From: Thalassovita mediterranea
GTDB lineage: Bacteria; Pseudomonadota; Alphaproteobacteria; Rhodobacterales; Rhodobacteraceae
Assembly: GCF_001458435.1 (NCBI RefSeq)
Contig: NZ_CYSF01000018.1
Span: 1 to 64,000, forward strand
Length of the DNA stretch: 64,000 bases
Direction: 5' to 3'
Below are positions 18,587 to 26,840 of this stretch, one piece after another; the stretch's first letter is position 1; every line of letters begins with the position of its first letter. The position numbers were made by a program, and so were the translations under genes. The notes below the pieces were generated by a model that was given only the letters and a program-made list of their open reading frames with translations, made no database searches and was not told the DNA's origin.

Positions 18587-19692
18587 CAGATTTTCCCCTC
18601 ACTCACCGCGATGGCATAGCCGATCCCGCCCGCCACGATAAGACCGGCGAGCGTGGCCAGCGCAATTTTCCACATCGACCAAGGCCGTTCGCCCTGCACG
18701 CGGCCAGTGCGGCCGTTGACCACAAAGCGGTAACTGTTGCCACGATACTTATATGCCGCGACCCAAACCGGCAGCAGCACATGCTTAAATGTCACTTCGC
18801 TGACATCTGTATCGACGTCGCTGATCCGTTGCCGGTCGCCGCCGATGTCAAAACGCACGTCGCGTTCAATCACCCGGTCCATGTGGGCGCGTGCCTCTTT
18901 GAAACCTTCGGTCAGTTCGACGGTGTAGGCTTCAGCGCGAAACCCGGCGAGGTATTCCGGCTGATAGGGTTCCAAGGCCGACAGATCCCAAGGCTGCAAC
19001 GCATCCGTATAGCGTTTCGGCAAAGAGCGAGAGGCCAACACCAACACATCATCAAAAAACCGCGCAACCCGCCCTGACACATTGCGCCAGCGGATCTTTT
19101 GGACCCGCTCTTGCTGCATCTCACCGTCGCGCATCACATTGCGGGTTTCATAGTAAACCGTGCCGCGCTGGCCGCGATAGCGACTGTCGGTTTGGGCATC
19201 AAAGGTCCAATAGGGCACATAGATGCCATCCATCTTGCGTCCTTTGCGGGCATATTCCTGCAACCCGTTGGGGGCAAACCACAGACGGCCCAGCCAGTCG
19301 TTCATTGCCTGATGCGCGTCGCGCTCTTCCAATGCAAAGGGCAGGACACCGCGCGGCTTGATATGGCGGTGCTGGCCTGTGTCGGTGACCACGGGGGTGG
19401 CACAGAACGGGCATTCCGCGGCATGGGTCGCCTCGTCTAGTTCGACCTGCGCGCCGCAGCTGGGGCACTGGCTGACGCGGGTTTCTTCCATCTCTTGGCT
19501 GGGAAGTAGATTTTGCAAAGCGCGTTCGAAATCCAGTTCACGGATCCCGCCTGCCCAGGGATTTTTCTGCCGCACCTCGCCTTCATTGCCGCAATGATCG
19601 CAGATCAGCTGGCCTTTTGTTGGGTCATATCGAAAATCTGCACCGCACAGATCACAGGGAAAATGGTGTTGCGACAGGGGGTTATCCGTCAT
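18586..19692 (-). CDS. TFIIB-type zinc-ribbon membrane protein (YdjG-like)
   Basis: 368 residues. Two zinc ribbons at the N-terminus, CDLCG..CDHCG (about 18-36) and CPSCG..CPFC (about 77-97), are followed by a conserved domain with VPYWTFDAQTDSRYRGQRG and a single C-terminal membrane helix (about 342-362). Such proteins are often mislabelled primosomal protein N'. The layout resembles Bacillus subtilis YdjG, a membrane zinc-ribbon protein encoded beside PspA and an SPFH protein; an SPFH gene lies 3 kb away here. Cytoplasmic ribbons tethered to the membrane suggest a stress-sensing or scaffold role, which is inference. It is divergent from a CZB gene, 76 bp apart. Confidence 0.75.
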   Translation of the reverse strand: MTDNPLSQHHFPCDLCGADFRYDPTKGQLICDHCGNEGEVRQKNPWAGGIRELDFERALQNLLPSQEMEETRVSQCPSCGAQVELDEATHAAECPFCATPVVTDTGQHRHIKPRGVLPFALEERDAHQAMNDWLGRLWFAPNGLQEYARKGRKMDGIYVPYWTFDAQTDSRYRGQRGTVYYETRNVMRDGEMQQERVQKIRWRNVSGRVARFFDDVLVLASRSLPKRYTDALQPWDLSALEPYQPEYLAGFRAEAYTVELTEGFKEARAHMDRVIERDVRFDIGGDRQRISDVDTDVSEVTFKHVLLPVWVAAYKYRGNSYRFVVNGRTGRVQGERPWSMWKIALATLAGLIVAGGIGYAIAVSEGKI

Positions 19693-19711
19693 GAAATGCT
19701 GAACCCATACT

Positions 19712-19732
19712 TTTGTGTGTAACTCTCACAAA
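19712..19732. promoter_or_regulatory. Inverted repeat in the zinc-ribbon/CZB divergent promoter
   Basis: TTTGTG and CACAAA arms (6 bp, perfect) are separated by 9 nt, midway between two divergent starts. They are a candidate operator for either or both genes; the binding factor is unknown. Confidence 0.35.
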
Positions 19733-19768
19733 CTTTTTCTCATCTTTTTTCTAAAAAGGGGAGAGGCT

Positions 19769-20251
19769 ATGTCGTTTTGGGATCTGAACGCAGAGAAAAA
19801 GATAGCTGCCCAGCCAAAGGACAACGCCATGACTGCCAACATGACCGCCACCGCCGCCAACCAGAACACCACCCCTGCTGCTCTGCTGGGATTGCACGTT
19901 GCTCTGCAAAGTGCGCTGAAGGCACATGGCGCATGGAAACAGCGCATGGTGCGTGCCGTTGCCAACAAGAACACCCACATCGCCATTGATGAATTGCGCA
20001 TGGCCGAAGTCAGCGAATTTGGCCGTTTCCTGATGGATCTGCCGCTGGCGCTGCAGTCGTCCGAAAATCTGGCTGAAGTGCGCCGTTTGCACGCCGACCT
20101 GCATGTGGCCGCTGCCGAAGTGGCCTTCCTGGTGAAGCAGGGCAAACACGCCGAAGCACGCGCGGCCATTTCGAACGGCGCCTTTCCGCAGATCAGCGGT
20201 GCGCTGAACCAGGCGCTGGTGCGCTGGCAGGTGCGCGATCTGGCGGCTTGA
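19769..20251 (+). CDS. Stand-alone CZB-like protein with Cys ligand replaced (copy A)
   Basis: 160 residues. After a low-complexity Ala/Thr/Asn start (about 1-35), the helical body has the layout of the chemoreceptor zinc-binding (CZB) domain: a His in AHGAWKQRM, a CxxGx-like site, and the HxxxH motif in RRLHADLHVAA. At the site where CZB domains use Cys (CGLG in the two neighbours) this copy has SEFG, so one zinc ligand is missing. ATG 19769 follows GGGGAGAGG at good distance. Role unknown; a zinc-insensitive or regulatory partner of copies B and C is possible. Confidence 0.7.
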   Translation: MSFWDLNAEKKIAAQPKDNAMTANMTATAANQNTTPAALLGLHVALQSALKAHGAWKQRMVRAVANKNTHIAIDELRMAEVSEFGRFLMDLPLALQSSENLAEVRRLHADLHVAAAEVAFLVKQGKHAEARAAISNGAFPQISGALNQALVRWQVRDLAA

Positions 20252-20303
20252 TCAATCTGGCGCCGCATTGGTGGCGACCAAGCGAAACCGACACATTGAG
20301 GGC

Positions 20304-20337
20304 AAGGCGATGATCCGGGGGGACATCGCCTTTTTCT
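20304..20337 (+). terminator. Terminator of CZB copy A
   Basis: Perfect 9-bp arms (AAGGCGATG / CATCGCCTT) with an 11-nt loop, followed by TTTTCTTT. Confidence 0.85.
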
Positions 20338-20697
20338 TTGCGTTTCCTATGTGGGGGGCTGGACCCGAAATCACCCCGCCAATGCCACAGAGTTGCCACA
20401 CTTGCTGTCGTCACTTAGGGCATGGCCAACTCTGTCTTGCTTATCCGACCCATTGTAACATTGCGCCCGCTACTGCGGCGCGGATGGCATGAAACCTGCT
20501 GTAAATATTTGAACAAGCGTTGTTTTTATGTCCTTGGTCGGTTCACTAGGACCAAAGTCCTAGTGTCGCTAGGACCATTGAGAGCGGCGACCATACTTTA
20601 TCGCAATTTCTTCCTAAAATGGGGAGTGATACTGTCGTTTGTAGTTACCGAGAGCACCCCTTCGCATCACGCGATCAACCTAGAAAGAGACATGTCA
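20338..20697 (+). promoter_or_regulatory. Control region of CZB copy B
   Basis: A gene-free stretch. It holds a perfect palindrome at 20544-20565 (arms CACTAGGAC / GTCCTAGTG, loop CAAA) and, right after it, a 38-nt block at 20570-20607 that matches 21333-21370 upstream of copy C at about 31 positions. A second shared phrase, TCGTTTGTA...GAGAGCAC, lies nearer the start. The block sits 128 bp before the copy B start and 125 bp before the copy C start, so it is likely part of a shared promoter. Confidence 0.65.
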
Positions 20698-21074
20698 TGA
20701 CCCAGAAGACCGTCACCAACACTTGCGAGATTATCAACAACGCAATCGTTGCCCACTTCGTTCTGGGTCATCAGCTGCGCGCCGCCGCTTACGAAGAAAA
20801 TCGTGCGTTGCCGGTGCGCGCCTACAAGAATTCGCAGAAATGTGGTCTGGGCAAACTGATCGCATTCCTGAAGGAAAACGATCAGATGACCGACCGTGCC
20901 AAAGAGGTCGATGTGCTGCACCTTGATCTGCACGACGCTGCTTGTGGCGTGGCTGCATTGATTGCCACCGGTCATTTCGACGAAGCCATTGATGAACTGT
21001 CGACTGGCTATTACGCCGATGCCGCATCAAACCTGACCAAGGCGCTGTCGCATTGGAAAATGGAAACCGCCTGA
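20698..21074 (+). CDS. Stand-alone CZB (chemoreceptor zinc-binding) domain protein (copy B)
   Basis: 125 residues, all helical, no signal or membrane segment. The CZB zinc ligands are visible: His19 in VAHFVLGH, Cys in KCGLGKL (Cx[L]GxL), and HxxxH in LHLDLHDAA. CZB domains normally end a chemoreceptor or a diguanylate cyclase (DgcZ) and sense cytoplasmic zinc or oxidants; here the domain is the entire protein. It is about 80% identical to copy C (my count: 25 differences in 125). ATG 20698 follows AAAGAGA. Function unknown; zinc buffering or trans-acting sensing is inference. Confidence 0.8.
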
Positions 21075-21103
21075 CGCTTTCGTGCGGTAACGATTGCTCT
21101 CGG

Positions 21104-21134
21104 GGCGCCTCGGTTTTTCCGGGGCGCCTTTTTT
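21104..21134 (+). terminator. Terminator of CZB copy B
   Basis: A 10-bp stem (GGCGCCTCGG / CCGGGGCGCC, one G-T pair), loop TTTTT, then six T. Confidence 0.85.
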
Positions 21135-21457
21135 GTGTCTGTTCGGCGGGGCCTGTGGGTACTCATCGCCTCATACCTCCCCCCGAATCCCCCCGTTTCC
21201 CCGCCTGATACATCCCGAAGGATATATCGCGGATATATCCTTTCTGGACCCGCACCAGCGGTTCGAGAGCGTGGTTTTTACGCCCATCCGGCAGGATGCA
21301 GATCACCCCCCGCCGGAACCGCCTAAGCCCCTTAGGACCATCGAGAGGGCGCGCCATACTTTATCTCAATTGAGGCGATAAAGGCGGATATCTATATTCG
21401 TTTGTAGAGAGCACGAGCAAACAATCGCATAAGCGACAAACGAGAAAGAGACACACA
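21135..21457 (+). promoter_or_regulatory. Control region of CZB copy C with a perfect palindrome
   Basis: A gene-free stretch. At 21218-21242 lies a perfect palindrome: 11-bp arms AAGGATATATC / GATATATCCTT around GCG. At 21333-21370 is the block shared with copy B, ending in CATACTTTATCTCAAT, followed by a CTCAATTGAG palindrome (21365-21374) and the shared TCGTTTGTA phrase. The palindrome has no T tract and looks more like an operator than a terminator. Confidence 0.6.
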
Positions 21458-21835
21458 ATGACCCAGATGACCGTTCTGAACACCGCTGAAATCATCAACA
21501 ACAGCATCGTTGCACATTACGTTCTGGGTCATCAGCTGCGCGCCGCCGCCATCGACGGCAACCGCAGCCTGCCGGTGCGCGCCTATAAAAACGCCGAGAA
21601 ATGTGGTCTGGGCAAGCTGATCTCCTTCCTGAAAGACAACGCACAGATGACCACCCGCGCCAAAGAAGTTGACGCGCTGCACGTTGACCTGCACGACGCT
21701 GCCTGCGGTGTTGCGGCCCTGATCGCCACCGGCAACTTTGACGCGGCGATTGATGAACTGGCCACCGGCTACTACGCCGATGCAGCCGCGGCCCTGACCA
21801 AGGCACTGTCGCACTGGAAAGTTGAGATTTCGTAA
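21458..21835 (+). CDS. Stand-alone CZB (chemoreceptor zinc-binding) domain protein (copy C)
   Basis: 125 residues, paralogue of copy B. It keeps His19 (VAHYVLGH), the Cys of KCGLGKL and HxxxH (LHVDLHDAA), so a complete CZB zinc site is present. A helical soluble protein with no partner domain. Differences from copy B are spread evenly and mostly conservative, which suggests both copies are under selection. The ribosome site is GAAAGAGA. Confidence 0.8.
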   Translation: MTQMTVLNTAEIINNSIVAHYVLGHQLRAAAIDGNRSLPVRAYKNAEKCGLGKLISFLKDNAQMTTRAKEVDALHVDLHDAACGVAALIATGNFDAAIDELATGYYADAAAALTKALSHWKVEIS

Positions 21836-21867
21836 ACGCCAATCACTTTCTCTGCTCTCTCAAACGA

Positions 21868-21895
21868 AAAAGCGCCCCCGATCGGAGGGCGCTTT
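21868..21895. terminator. Bidirectional terminator
   Basis: 9-bp arms (AAAAGCGCC / GGCGCTTTT) between convergent genes, with T tracts on both strands. Confidence 0.85.
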
Positions 21896-21918
21896 TGTTT
21901 TTGCTACTGTGCGTGGGC

Positions 21919-22434
21919 TTACATCGTTAGATATTCATCCGGCATAAACGGCACATCTGTGTCGCCCGGACGTGCCCCTGCAGCGGTCAGCATGGCGTGG
22001 ATCTGGCCGCGATGATGGGTCTGGTGGTTAAAGAGTTGCATGACCAGCATTTGTTTGGGTTTGGTCACGTCCCGCCCGATAGCGCCGGAAAACCAGCTGA
22101 GATCACCCTGAAACCAGTCCGGCGTCACCTCATGCGCCCATTGCAGGATGCGCTGGTCAAAGGCCTTGCGATCCGCCTTGAACGCCTGCCAATCATCGGC
22201 AAGGCCTGTAGATTGTGGAATGCCAACCGTCGGCGCAGGGGTGCCGGCAAAACGGCTGAGCCAGATCATATCCCCCCAATACAGATGCGAAAACGTGGCA
22301 TTGATTGACCCAAAGAATGCACCGCGATCCTGCACCCGTTCCGCCGCAGACAAGGTGTCGGCGGCGGTGATCAGGTTTTCGTTTTGCCATAGGTTATATC
22401 TGGCCATAGTCAGCACGTAGGTTTGGTTTGGCAT
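21919..22434 (-). CDS. DinB family protein
   Basis: 171 residues. MARYNLWQNENLI at the N-terminus, INATFSHLYWGDMIWLSRF in the middle and LFNHQTHHRGQIHAMLTAAG near the end match DinB/YfiT four-helix proteins, with the three metal-binding His positions visible (SHLYWGD, NHQTHH). Family members are often metal-dependent thiol transferases or deacetylases; the substrate is unknown. It starts 6 nt after the SPFH gene and is probably co-transcribed with it. Confidence 0.88.
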   Translation of the reverse strand: MPNQTYVLTMARYNLWQNENLITAADTLSAAERVQDRGAFFGSINATFSHLYWGDMIWLSRFAGTPAPTVGIPQSTGLADDWQAFKADRKAFDQRILQWAHEVTPDWFQGDLSWFSGAIGRDVTKPKQMLVMQLFNHQTHHRGQIHAMLTAAGARPGDTDVPFMPDEYLTM

Positions 22435-22440
22435 GATGCC

Positions 22441-23589
22441 TCACATCCCCGGCGGTGGGGGCGGGGGCGGCATTACGGTGAACAGCTGGGCCAGCTCAGC
22501 CACCTCATCCGCGGTTTTCCACCCGTCCTGACCAGGGGTCCAGACGTGGGATTCGCGCTTCAACTCACCAGTTTGGGCCATACGGCCCATCTGTGCCTTG
22601 GAGAACGGGCCTTTGGTCTGGCCGTTTTCGGCGATGTGCCAGACGTGCTCCACCGGCGGCGGGGGCGGTGGGGCCATCGCGGCGGGGGCAGGGGCGGCTG
22701 CTTGCGCCGGGGCCGCGCCCCACGGTCCACGCTGGGGCTGGCCCATTTGGGCGCCCATGGCTTGGGCCATCTGCATACCCATTCCCATCCCCATTCCGGC
22801 ACCCATGGATTGATCCATTGCGCCGCCGTTGCCCATCGCTTCGGCTGCTTTCCACTTCATGTGGTCATCCAGATTGCCAGCGATCCCGCGGGATGTGCGG
22901 GCATCCAGCGCCTTTTCCACCGCCGGCGGCAGCGAGATGTTTTCGATGTAAAGCTCTGGAATCGACAGGCCATAGCCCGCCAGAACCGGATCGATGGCCT
23001 GTGCAATCAGCTTGCCCACGTCACCGGTATTCGCCGCCATATCCAGCACCGGAATGCCGGATGAGGCGATGGCGCGGGAAAATTCCTGCACGATGATGTT
23101 GCGGATCTGGAAGCTGACCTCATCCATGGTGAACTCACCATCGGTGCCGACAATCTCTGTCAGGAACAGCGCGGGGTCCGTGATCTTGATGGTGTAGGTG
23201 CCAAAGGCGCGGATGCGGGTCGGACCAAATTCGGGGTCACGCAACATGATGGGGTTTTTGGTGCCCCATTTCAGGTTGGTAAACCGGTTGGTGTTGACGA
23301 AGTAGATCTCGGACTTGAACGGGCTTTTGAAACCGTGATCCCAATGCTGCAGCGTCGTCATCAGCGGCATGTTGTTGGTTTCAAGCATATAAAGACCCGG
23401 GCTGAACACATCGGCCAGCTGACCTTCGTGCACAAACACCGCTGCCTGACCTTCGCGTACGGTCAGTTTGGCGCCATACTTGATCTCATGGCCTTCACGC
23501 TCAAAGCGCCAGACCAGTGTGTCGCGGGTGTCATCGACCCAATGAATGACGTCGATAAATTCCCCGGTGAGGAAGTCGAAAATACCCAT
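22441..23589 (-). CDS. SPFH domain protein with C-terminal GYF_2 domain (YdjI-like)
   Basis: 382 residues. The SPFH/Band-7 part (about 20-265) belongs to the family annotated virion core protein (FIDVIHWVDDTRDTLVWRFEREGHEIKYGAKLTVRE in part). A Gly/Met/Gln/Ala/Pro-rich linker (about 270-315) leads to a GYF_2 domain (VWHIAENGQTKGPFS..W). SPFH proteins assemble on membranes; GYF_2 domains bind Pro-rich peptides. Bacillus subtilis YdjI is the closest known relative I recall, encoded with a zinc-ribbon membrane protein and PspA. The linked zinc-ribbon gene at 18586-19692 fits that pairing. Confidence 0.85.
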   Translation of the reverse strand: MGIFDFLTGEFIDVIHWVDDTRDTLVWRFEREGHEIKYGAKLTVREGQAAVFVHEGQLADVFSPGLYMLETNNMPLMTTLQHWDHGFKSPFKSEIYFVNTNRFTNLKWGTKNPIMLRDPEFGPTRIRAFGTYTIKITDPALFLTEIVGTDGEFTMDEVSFQIRNIIVQEFSRAIASSGIPVLDMAANTGDVGKLIAQAIDPVLAGYGLSIPELYIENISLPPAVEKALDARTSRGIAGNLDDHMKWKAAEAMGNGGAMDQSMGAGMGMGMGMQMAQAMGAQMGQPQRGPWGAAPAQAAAPAPAAMAPPPPPPVEHVWHIAENGQTKGPFSKAQMGRMAQTGELKRESHVWTPGQDGWKTADEVAELAQLFTVMPPPPPPPGM

Positions 23590-23634
23590 GAAACCCTCCT
23601 TCGTGGGCGTGATACTTGCGCGGTTTTGACCGCG

Positions 23635-24615
23635 TTAACTATTGGGAGCGCGTTGGGCGCCGATTTGTTCTGCGGCCAGTTGCCGGATAATTGGACGGGC
23701 CTCTTCTAGTGTCATACCGATGCGCAGGCGGCGGTCGTAGTGCATCCGCAGCAGTTGTTCATCGTGGCGAGTCAAAAAGGCAAATTCGTCATTGTCGTTA
23801 AAGATCGAAGGCCGCGCGCGGGGGCTGTCGTTGATCAGCCCCATGCCTTGGGCCATTTCCTCATGGATGCAGGATTTGCGCAGAATATCAGGATGTTCGG
23901 CGCGAATAATCACGATGGACTGGCCCAGTTCCTGCGGGTTGTCATCAGCGGCGAAGCCCAGCATCAAACAGTGGGTGCTGCGCGGTAAGGTTTCGATCAA
24001 TCGTAACGATGCCCGATCCAGATTTGGTACGATCTGCCGGAGCTGTTGCAGCAATTGCGGTTGGTCGTCATAGCCGGTGAAAATGACGTGAAAATTCGCG
24101 TTGCGCGCTGCGCTCATCGATACGGGGTGGCGTGTCACGCGGCTGAGGCGTTGGGCAAACAGGTCGACGTTTCGGGCATCAAGGTTGCGCTGTTCCAGCG
24201 GAACCGAATTGCCAAAACTGACGTCCACGCGTACCGGATCGGCCCAACGGCGCAGCTGATAGGCGGTGCGTCCGTTCTGGCGTTTCCAGCTGCCGTCCTC
24301 ATATTCCTGAAAAAACGCGATGGTTTCGTAGGTTTCAGCCAGTTGGCGTGCATTGTAGGGCGTATCTGGCCCGCCGCCGTCCGTGCGCAGCAGTCCCTGC
24401 ACCAACAGGTCCGCCTGCAGGTTGTTGTAATAGCGCCCCAGCGCCCGCGCACTGGCAGAGGCCTCGGTGACCTCTGGCGGCTGCAAAGGGCCGGTTGGGG
24501 GGGCGGTGAGAGGGGCAGGGCCTGTGCCCAAAGGGGCGCAGGCGCTTAACGCACCTGCGACAAGGACGCTAGTCAGCGCCGCGACCTTTGGAAACCGGCC
24601 CGCCACTTTGATCAC
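23635..24615 (-). CDS. DUF2927 lipoprotein, putative metallopeptidase-like
   Basis: 326 residues. Lipobox LSAC near residues 23-26 after a basic, hydrophobic signal; a Pro-rich stretch; then the DUF2927 domain with NFHVIFTGYDD and CIHEEMAQGMGLINDS. The HEEMAQGMG segment resembles a zinc-peptidase HExxxxG helix but lacks a second His at the usual spacing, so catalysis is doubtful. Start GTG 24615 overlaps the TelA stop (GTGA), showing coupled translation. Confidence 0.8.
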   Translation of the reverse strand: MIKVAGRFPKVAALTSVLVAGALSACAPLGTGPAPLTAPPTGPLQPPEVTEASASARALGRYYNNLQADLLVQGLLRTDGGGPDTPYNARQLAETYETIAFFQEYEDGSWKRQNGRTAYQLRRWADPVRVDVSFGNSVPLEQRNLDARNVDLFAQRLSRVTRHPVSMSAARNANFHVIFTGYDDQPQLLQQLRQIVPNLDRASLRLIETLPRSTHCLMLGFAADDNPQELGQSIVIIRAEHPDILRKSCIHEEMAQGMGLINDSPRARPSIFNDNDEFAFLTRHDEQLLRMHYDRRLRIGMTLEEARPIIRQLAAEQIGAQRAPNS

Positions 24616-25805
24616 TCCGACCCAGCAGAGGTGGCGATGGTGTCACCCAGCCCGTCTTGGCGCGCCTTGGCGGCGGCCAATGTGTCGCGCAGATCGGCCT
24701 CCATCTGTTGCAGGTCGGCTTCGGCAGCGGCGCGTTTGGCCTTGCCTTCGTCGGCGATCTCCAGGCTTTCGTTGATGGTGGCGATCAGATCGGCGTTGGC
24801 CTGTTTTACCGCCTCGATGTCAAAGACGCCGCGCTCCATTTCCTGACGGATCACCTTGTTGTTTTCGCGCAGGTTGGCTGCATTGGCTGTCAGCAATTCG
24901 TTGGTCAGGTCGTTGGCTTCGCGCACGGCATTGGCCGCCTCGGCGCTGCGCTGGATGGTCAGCGCTTGGGCGAGTTGGGTTTCCCACAGCGGCACGGTGT
25001 TCACGAGGGTGGAGTTGATCTTGCCCACCAGCGATTTGTCGTTTTCCTGTACCAACCGGATCGAGGGCAGCGATTGCATGGTCACCTGACGGGTCAGTTT
25101 CAGATCATGCACGCGGCGTTCCAGATCATCACGGGCAGCACGCAGATCACGCAGTTCCTGCGCCTTCATCACCTGCGCCTCTTCGTCGGCGGCGTGCACC
25201 TCTGCCTCTTTGGCGGGGATCACGGTCGCGTCCAATTCGGCAATCTTGGCCTCACCGGCAGCAATGTAGAGCGCCAGCTCGTCGTAAAATTCCAGAGTTT
25301 TTTCATAGAGCATGTCGAGGGATTTGATATCCTTCAGCAACGTATGCTCATGTTTCAGCAGGTTATCGGTGATCATGTCGATCTGACCCTGCACGGTTTC
25401 ATAATGTGCGGTAAACTTGGCAAAGGGCGCGGCACGGCCGATCAGTTTCTCCCAGAAACTGCGTTTGCGGCGGGTGTCCAGTTCCGACATCGAGAAGCCA
25501 CGGATGGTGGTCACAATCTCGCGCAGCGAGTCACCGGCGGGCCCCAGATCCTTGTTGCGGACATCGGTCAGCATGGCCTGCGAAATGGTTTGCAATTCCG
25601 CCTGCGCCTTGGATCCGAAACCAATGATCGACCCGCTGTCTTCCATGTCCAGTTCGGCCATACGGGTGCGGATTTCCGCGCTGACGCCGTCATCTGCGGC
25701 CTCTAGCGGGACCACGTCTGTGCTGGGGGTGGGCAGGATGGCGGTGGTGACTTGTTCCACCTCTGCCAATGCGGCTTCGGCTTTTTGTTGAATGGTCTTA
25801 GACAT
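24612..25805 (-). CDS. TelA/KlaA-like toxic anion resistance protein
   Basis: 397 residues from ATG 25805 (AAGGGA 6 nt upstream). A long helical protein with GFGSKAQAELQTISQAMLTDVRNKD, GFSMSELD and LIGRAAPFAKFTAHYETVQGQIDMI, matching the TelA family. Members are linked to tellurite and cell-envelope stress resistance, mechanism unresolved. Its neighbour XpaC is the usual partner, as in Bacillus subtilis yaaN-xpaC. Confidence 0.92.
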   Translation of the reverse strand: MSKTIQQKAEAALAEVEQVTTAILPTPSTDVVPLEAADDGVSAEIRTRMAELDMEDSGSIIGFGSKAQAELQTISQAMLTDVRNKDLGPAGDSLREIVTTIRGFSMSELDTRRKRSFWEKLIGRAAPFAKFTAHYETVQGQIDMITDNLLKHEHTLLKDIKSLDMLYEKTLEFYDELALYIAAGEAKIAELDATVIPAKEAEVHAADEEAQVMKAQELRDLRAARDDLERRVHDLKLTRQVTMQSLPSIRLVQENDKSLVGKINSTLVNTVPLWETQLAQALTIQRSAEAANAVREANDLTNELLTANAANLRENNKVIRQEMERGVFDIEAVKQANADLIATINESLEIADEGKAKRAAAEADLQQMEADLRDTLAAAKARQDGLGDTIATSAGSE

Positions 25806-25869
25806 TTTGGTCCCTTTCACACTGGGAAAAATAGGCAGGCGGCGGGGCCGCAGAATGGGGTGTTAACGC

Positions 25870-26760
25870 TCACTCAACAGTGAGGCCTTCGCGTTTCAGC
25901 CGGTCGCGCAGAACCTCAATTTCAATGGTGAGGTCGCTGCGATCTTCCAGCAAGAATTTTTCAGTACGGGCGGCGAAGTTCTGCTCAAGATCGTTGAGCA
26001 GGGCCATGTAATCGTCACGCGCCTGTGCGTCGCCGCTGCGGCTGTAGATATCGGCAAAGCGCACCGTCGCGTCGCGCGCACCCATCAGATAAACGCTGAG
26101 GTATTTGCGCGCGGCGCTCAGATCACGGGGATCTTCCTCAACCTTGCGGAACAGATCGCGGGCGGTCTTTTCAAAGGACTGCAACTGGCGGCTGGCCTGA
26201 CGGTCACCGGCGCGGGCCATCGCGTCGCGCATTTGTGCCAGATAGGCCTCTGCCTCTTCTACCGCGCGGGCGACACGATCGGTTTGGAAGGTGTCGATGC
26301 CCTCCATCCCCTTATCCTTCAGCGGATCAAGCCCAAAGGCCATCAGGTGCAGTACTGCACCCAGAACGGCGAAAATCCCCGCATCAACAGGGCCGAAACC
26401 GGCAATGCCCACCAGACCAAGGCCAAGGCCAAGGCTGATCGCGCCGATAATCTTGCGCGGCATGGCAGGGCGGCGGGCGATTTTGCGGGCCTCATAGGCT
26501 TCTTCGGCGCGCAGACCTTCGCGGGTCAGCCATGCGGCAAGGATCAACACACCCAGCGCAGCGAGATATTGCGCCATCACCACAGGTTCGGCGCGAAACG
26601 CCTTTAGGATCAGCGGCAATGGTAGCAAGAACAATAGGTTAGAGCGTAGCCCGATCCGACTGCGCACCGCGCCGCGAAATTCCTGTGACCCTGCGGGTGG
26701 GGCAGGGGGCGGCGTGCGGTCGTCGTCAGGGCTGTATTTGCCACCAAATTTCTGTGCCAT
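25870..26760 (-). CDS. XpaC family membrane protein (5-bromo-4-chloroindolyl phosphate hydrolysis family)
   Basis: 296 residues from ATG 26760. A Pro-rich N-terminus, membrane helices in two clusters (about 40-85 and 105-150), then a cytoplasmic helical domain with a FQTDRVARAVEEAEAYL type XpaC region. The family name comes from an indirect phenotype; the true role is unknown. It is encoded upstream of telA, 64 nt away. Its ATG overlaps the stop of a possible 26-residue gene. Confidence 0.85.
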   Translation of the reverse strand: MAQKFGGKYSPDDDRTPPPAPPAGSQEFRGAVRSRIGLRSNLLFLLPLPLILKAFRAEPVVMAQYLAALGVLILAAWLTREGLRAEEAYEARKIARRPAMPRKIIGAISLGLGLGLVGIAGFGPVDAGIFAVLGAVLHLMAFGLDPLKDKGMEGIDTFQTDRVARAVEEAEAYLAQMRDAMARAGDRQASRQLQSFEKTARDLFRKVEEDPRDLSAARKYLSVYLMGARDATVRFADIYSRSGDAQARDDYMALLNDLEQNFAARTEKFLLEDRSDLTIEIEVLRDRLKREGLTVE

Positions 26761-26840
26761 TATGCGCCCCCCCAGATGGTGTAACACATCAGAAGGATCA
26801 GCAGCGCATAGGCCAGTTTTTGTAATCCGGTTGCAGACAT
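26760..26840 (-). CDS. Possible 26-residue membrane peptide coupled to XpaC
   Basis: Minus-strand ATG 26840 to TAA 26760 gives a peptide starting MSATGLQKLAYALLILL and ending TIWGGA: one hydrophobic helix preceded by a Lys. Its stop overlaps the XpaC start as TAATG, an arrangement typical of translational coupling. The ribosome site is weak. It may be a real small protein or a leader. Confidence 0.4.
   Translation of the reverse strand: MSATGLQKLAYALLILLMCYTIWGGA

Noticed and set aside
24657-25706. 349-residue plus-strand frame opposite telA
   Set aside because: Antisense of a clear TelA family gene; no supported start.
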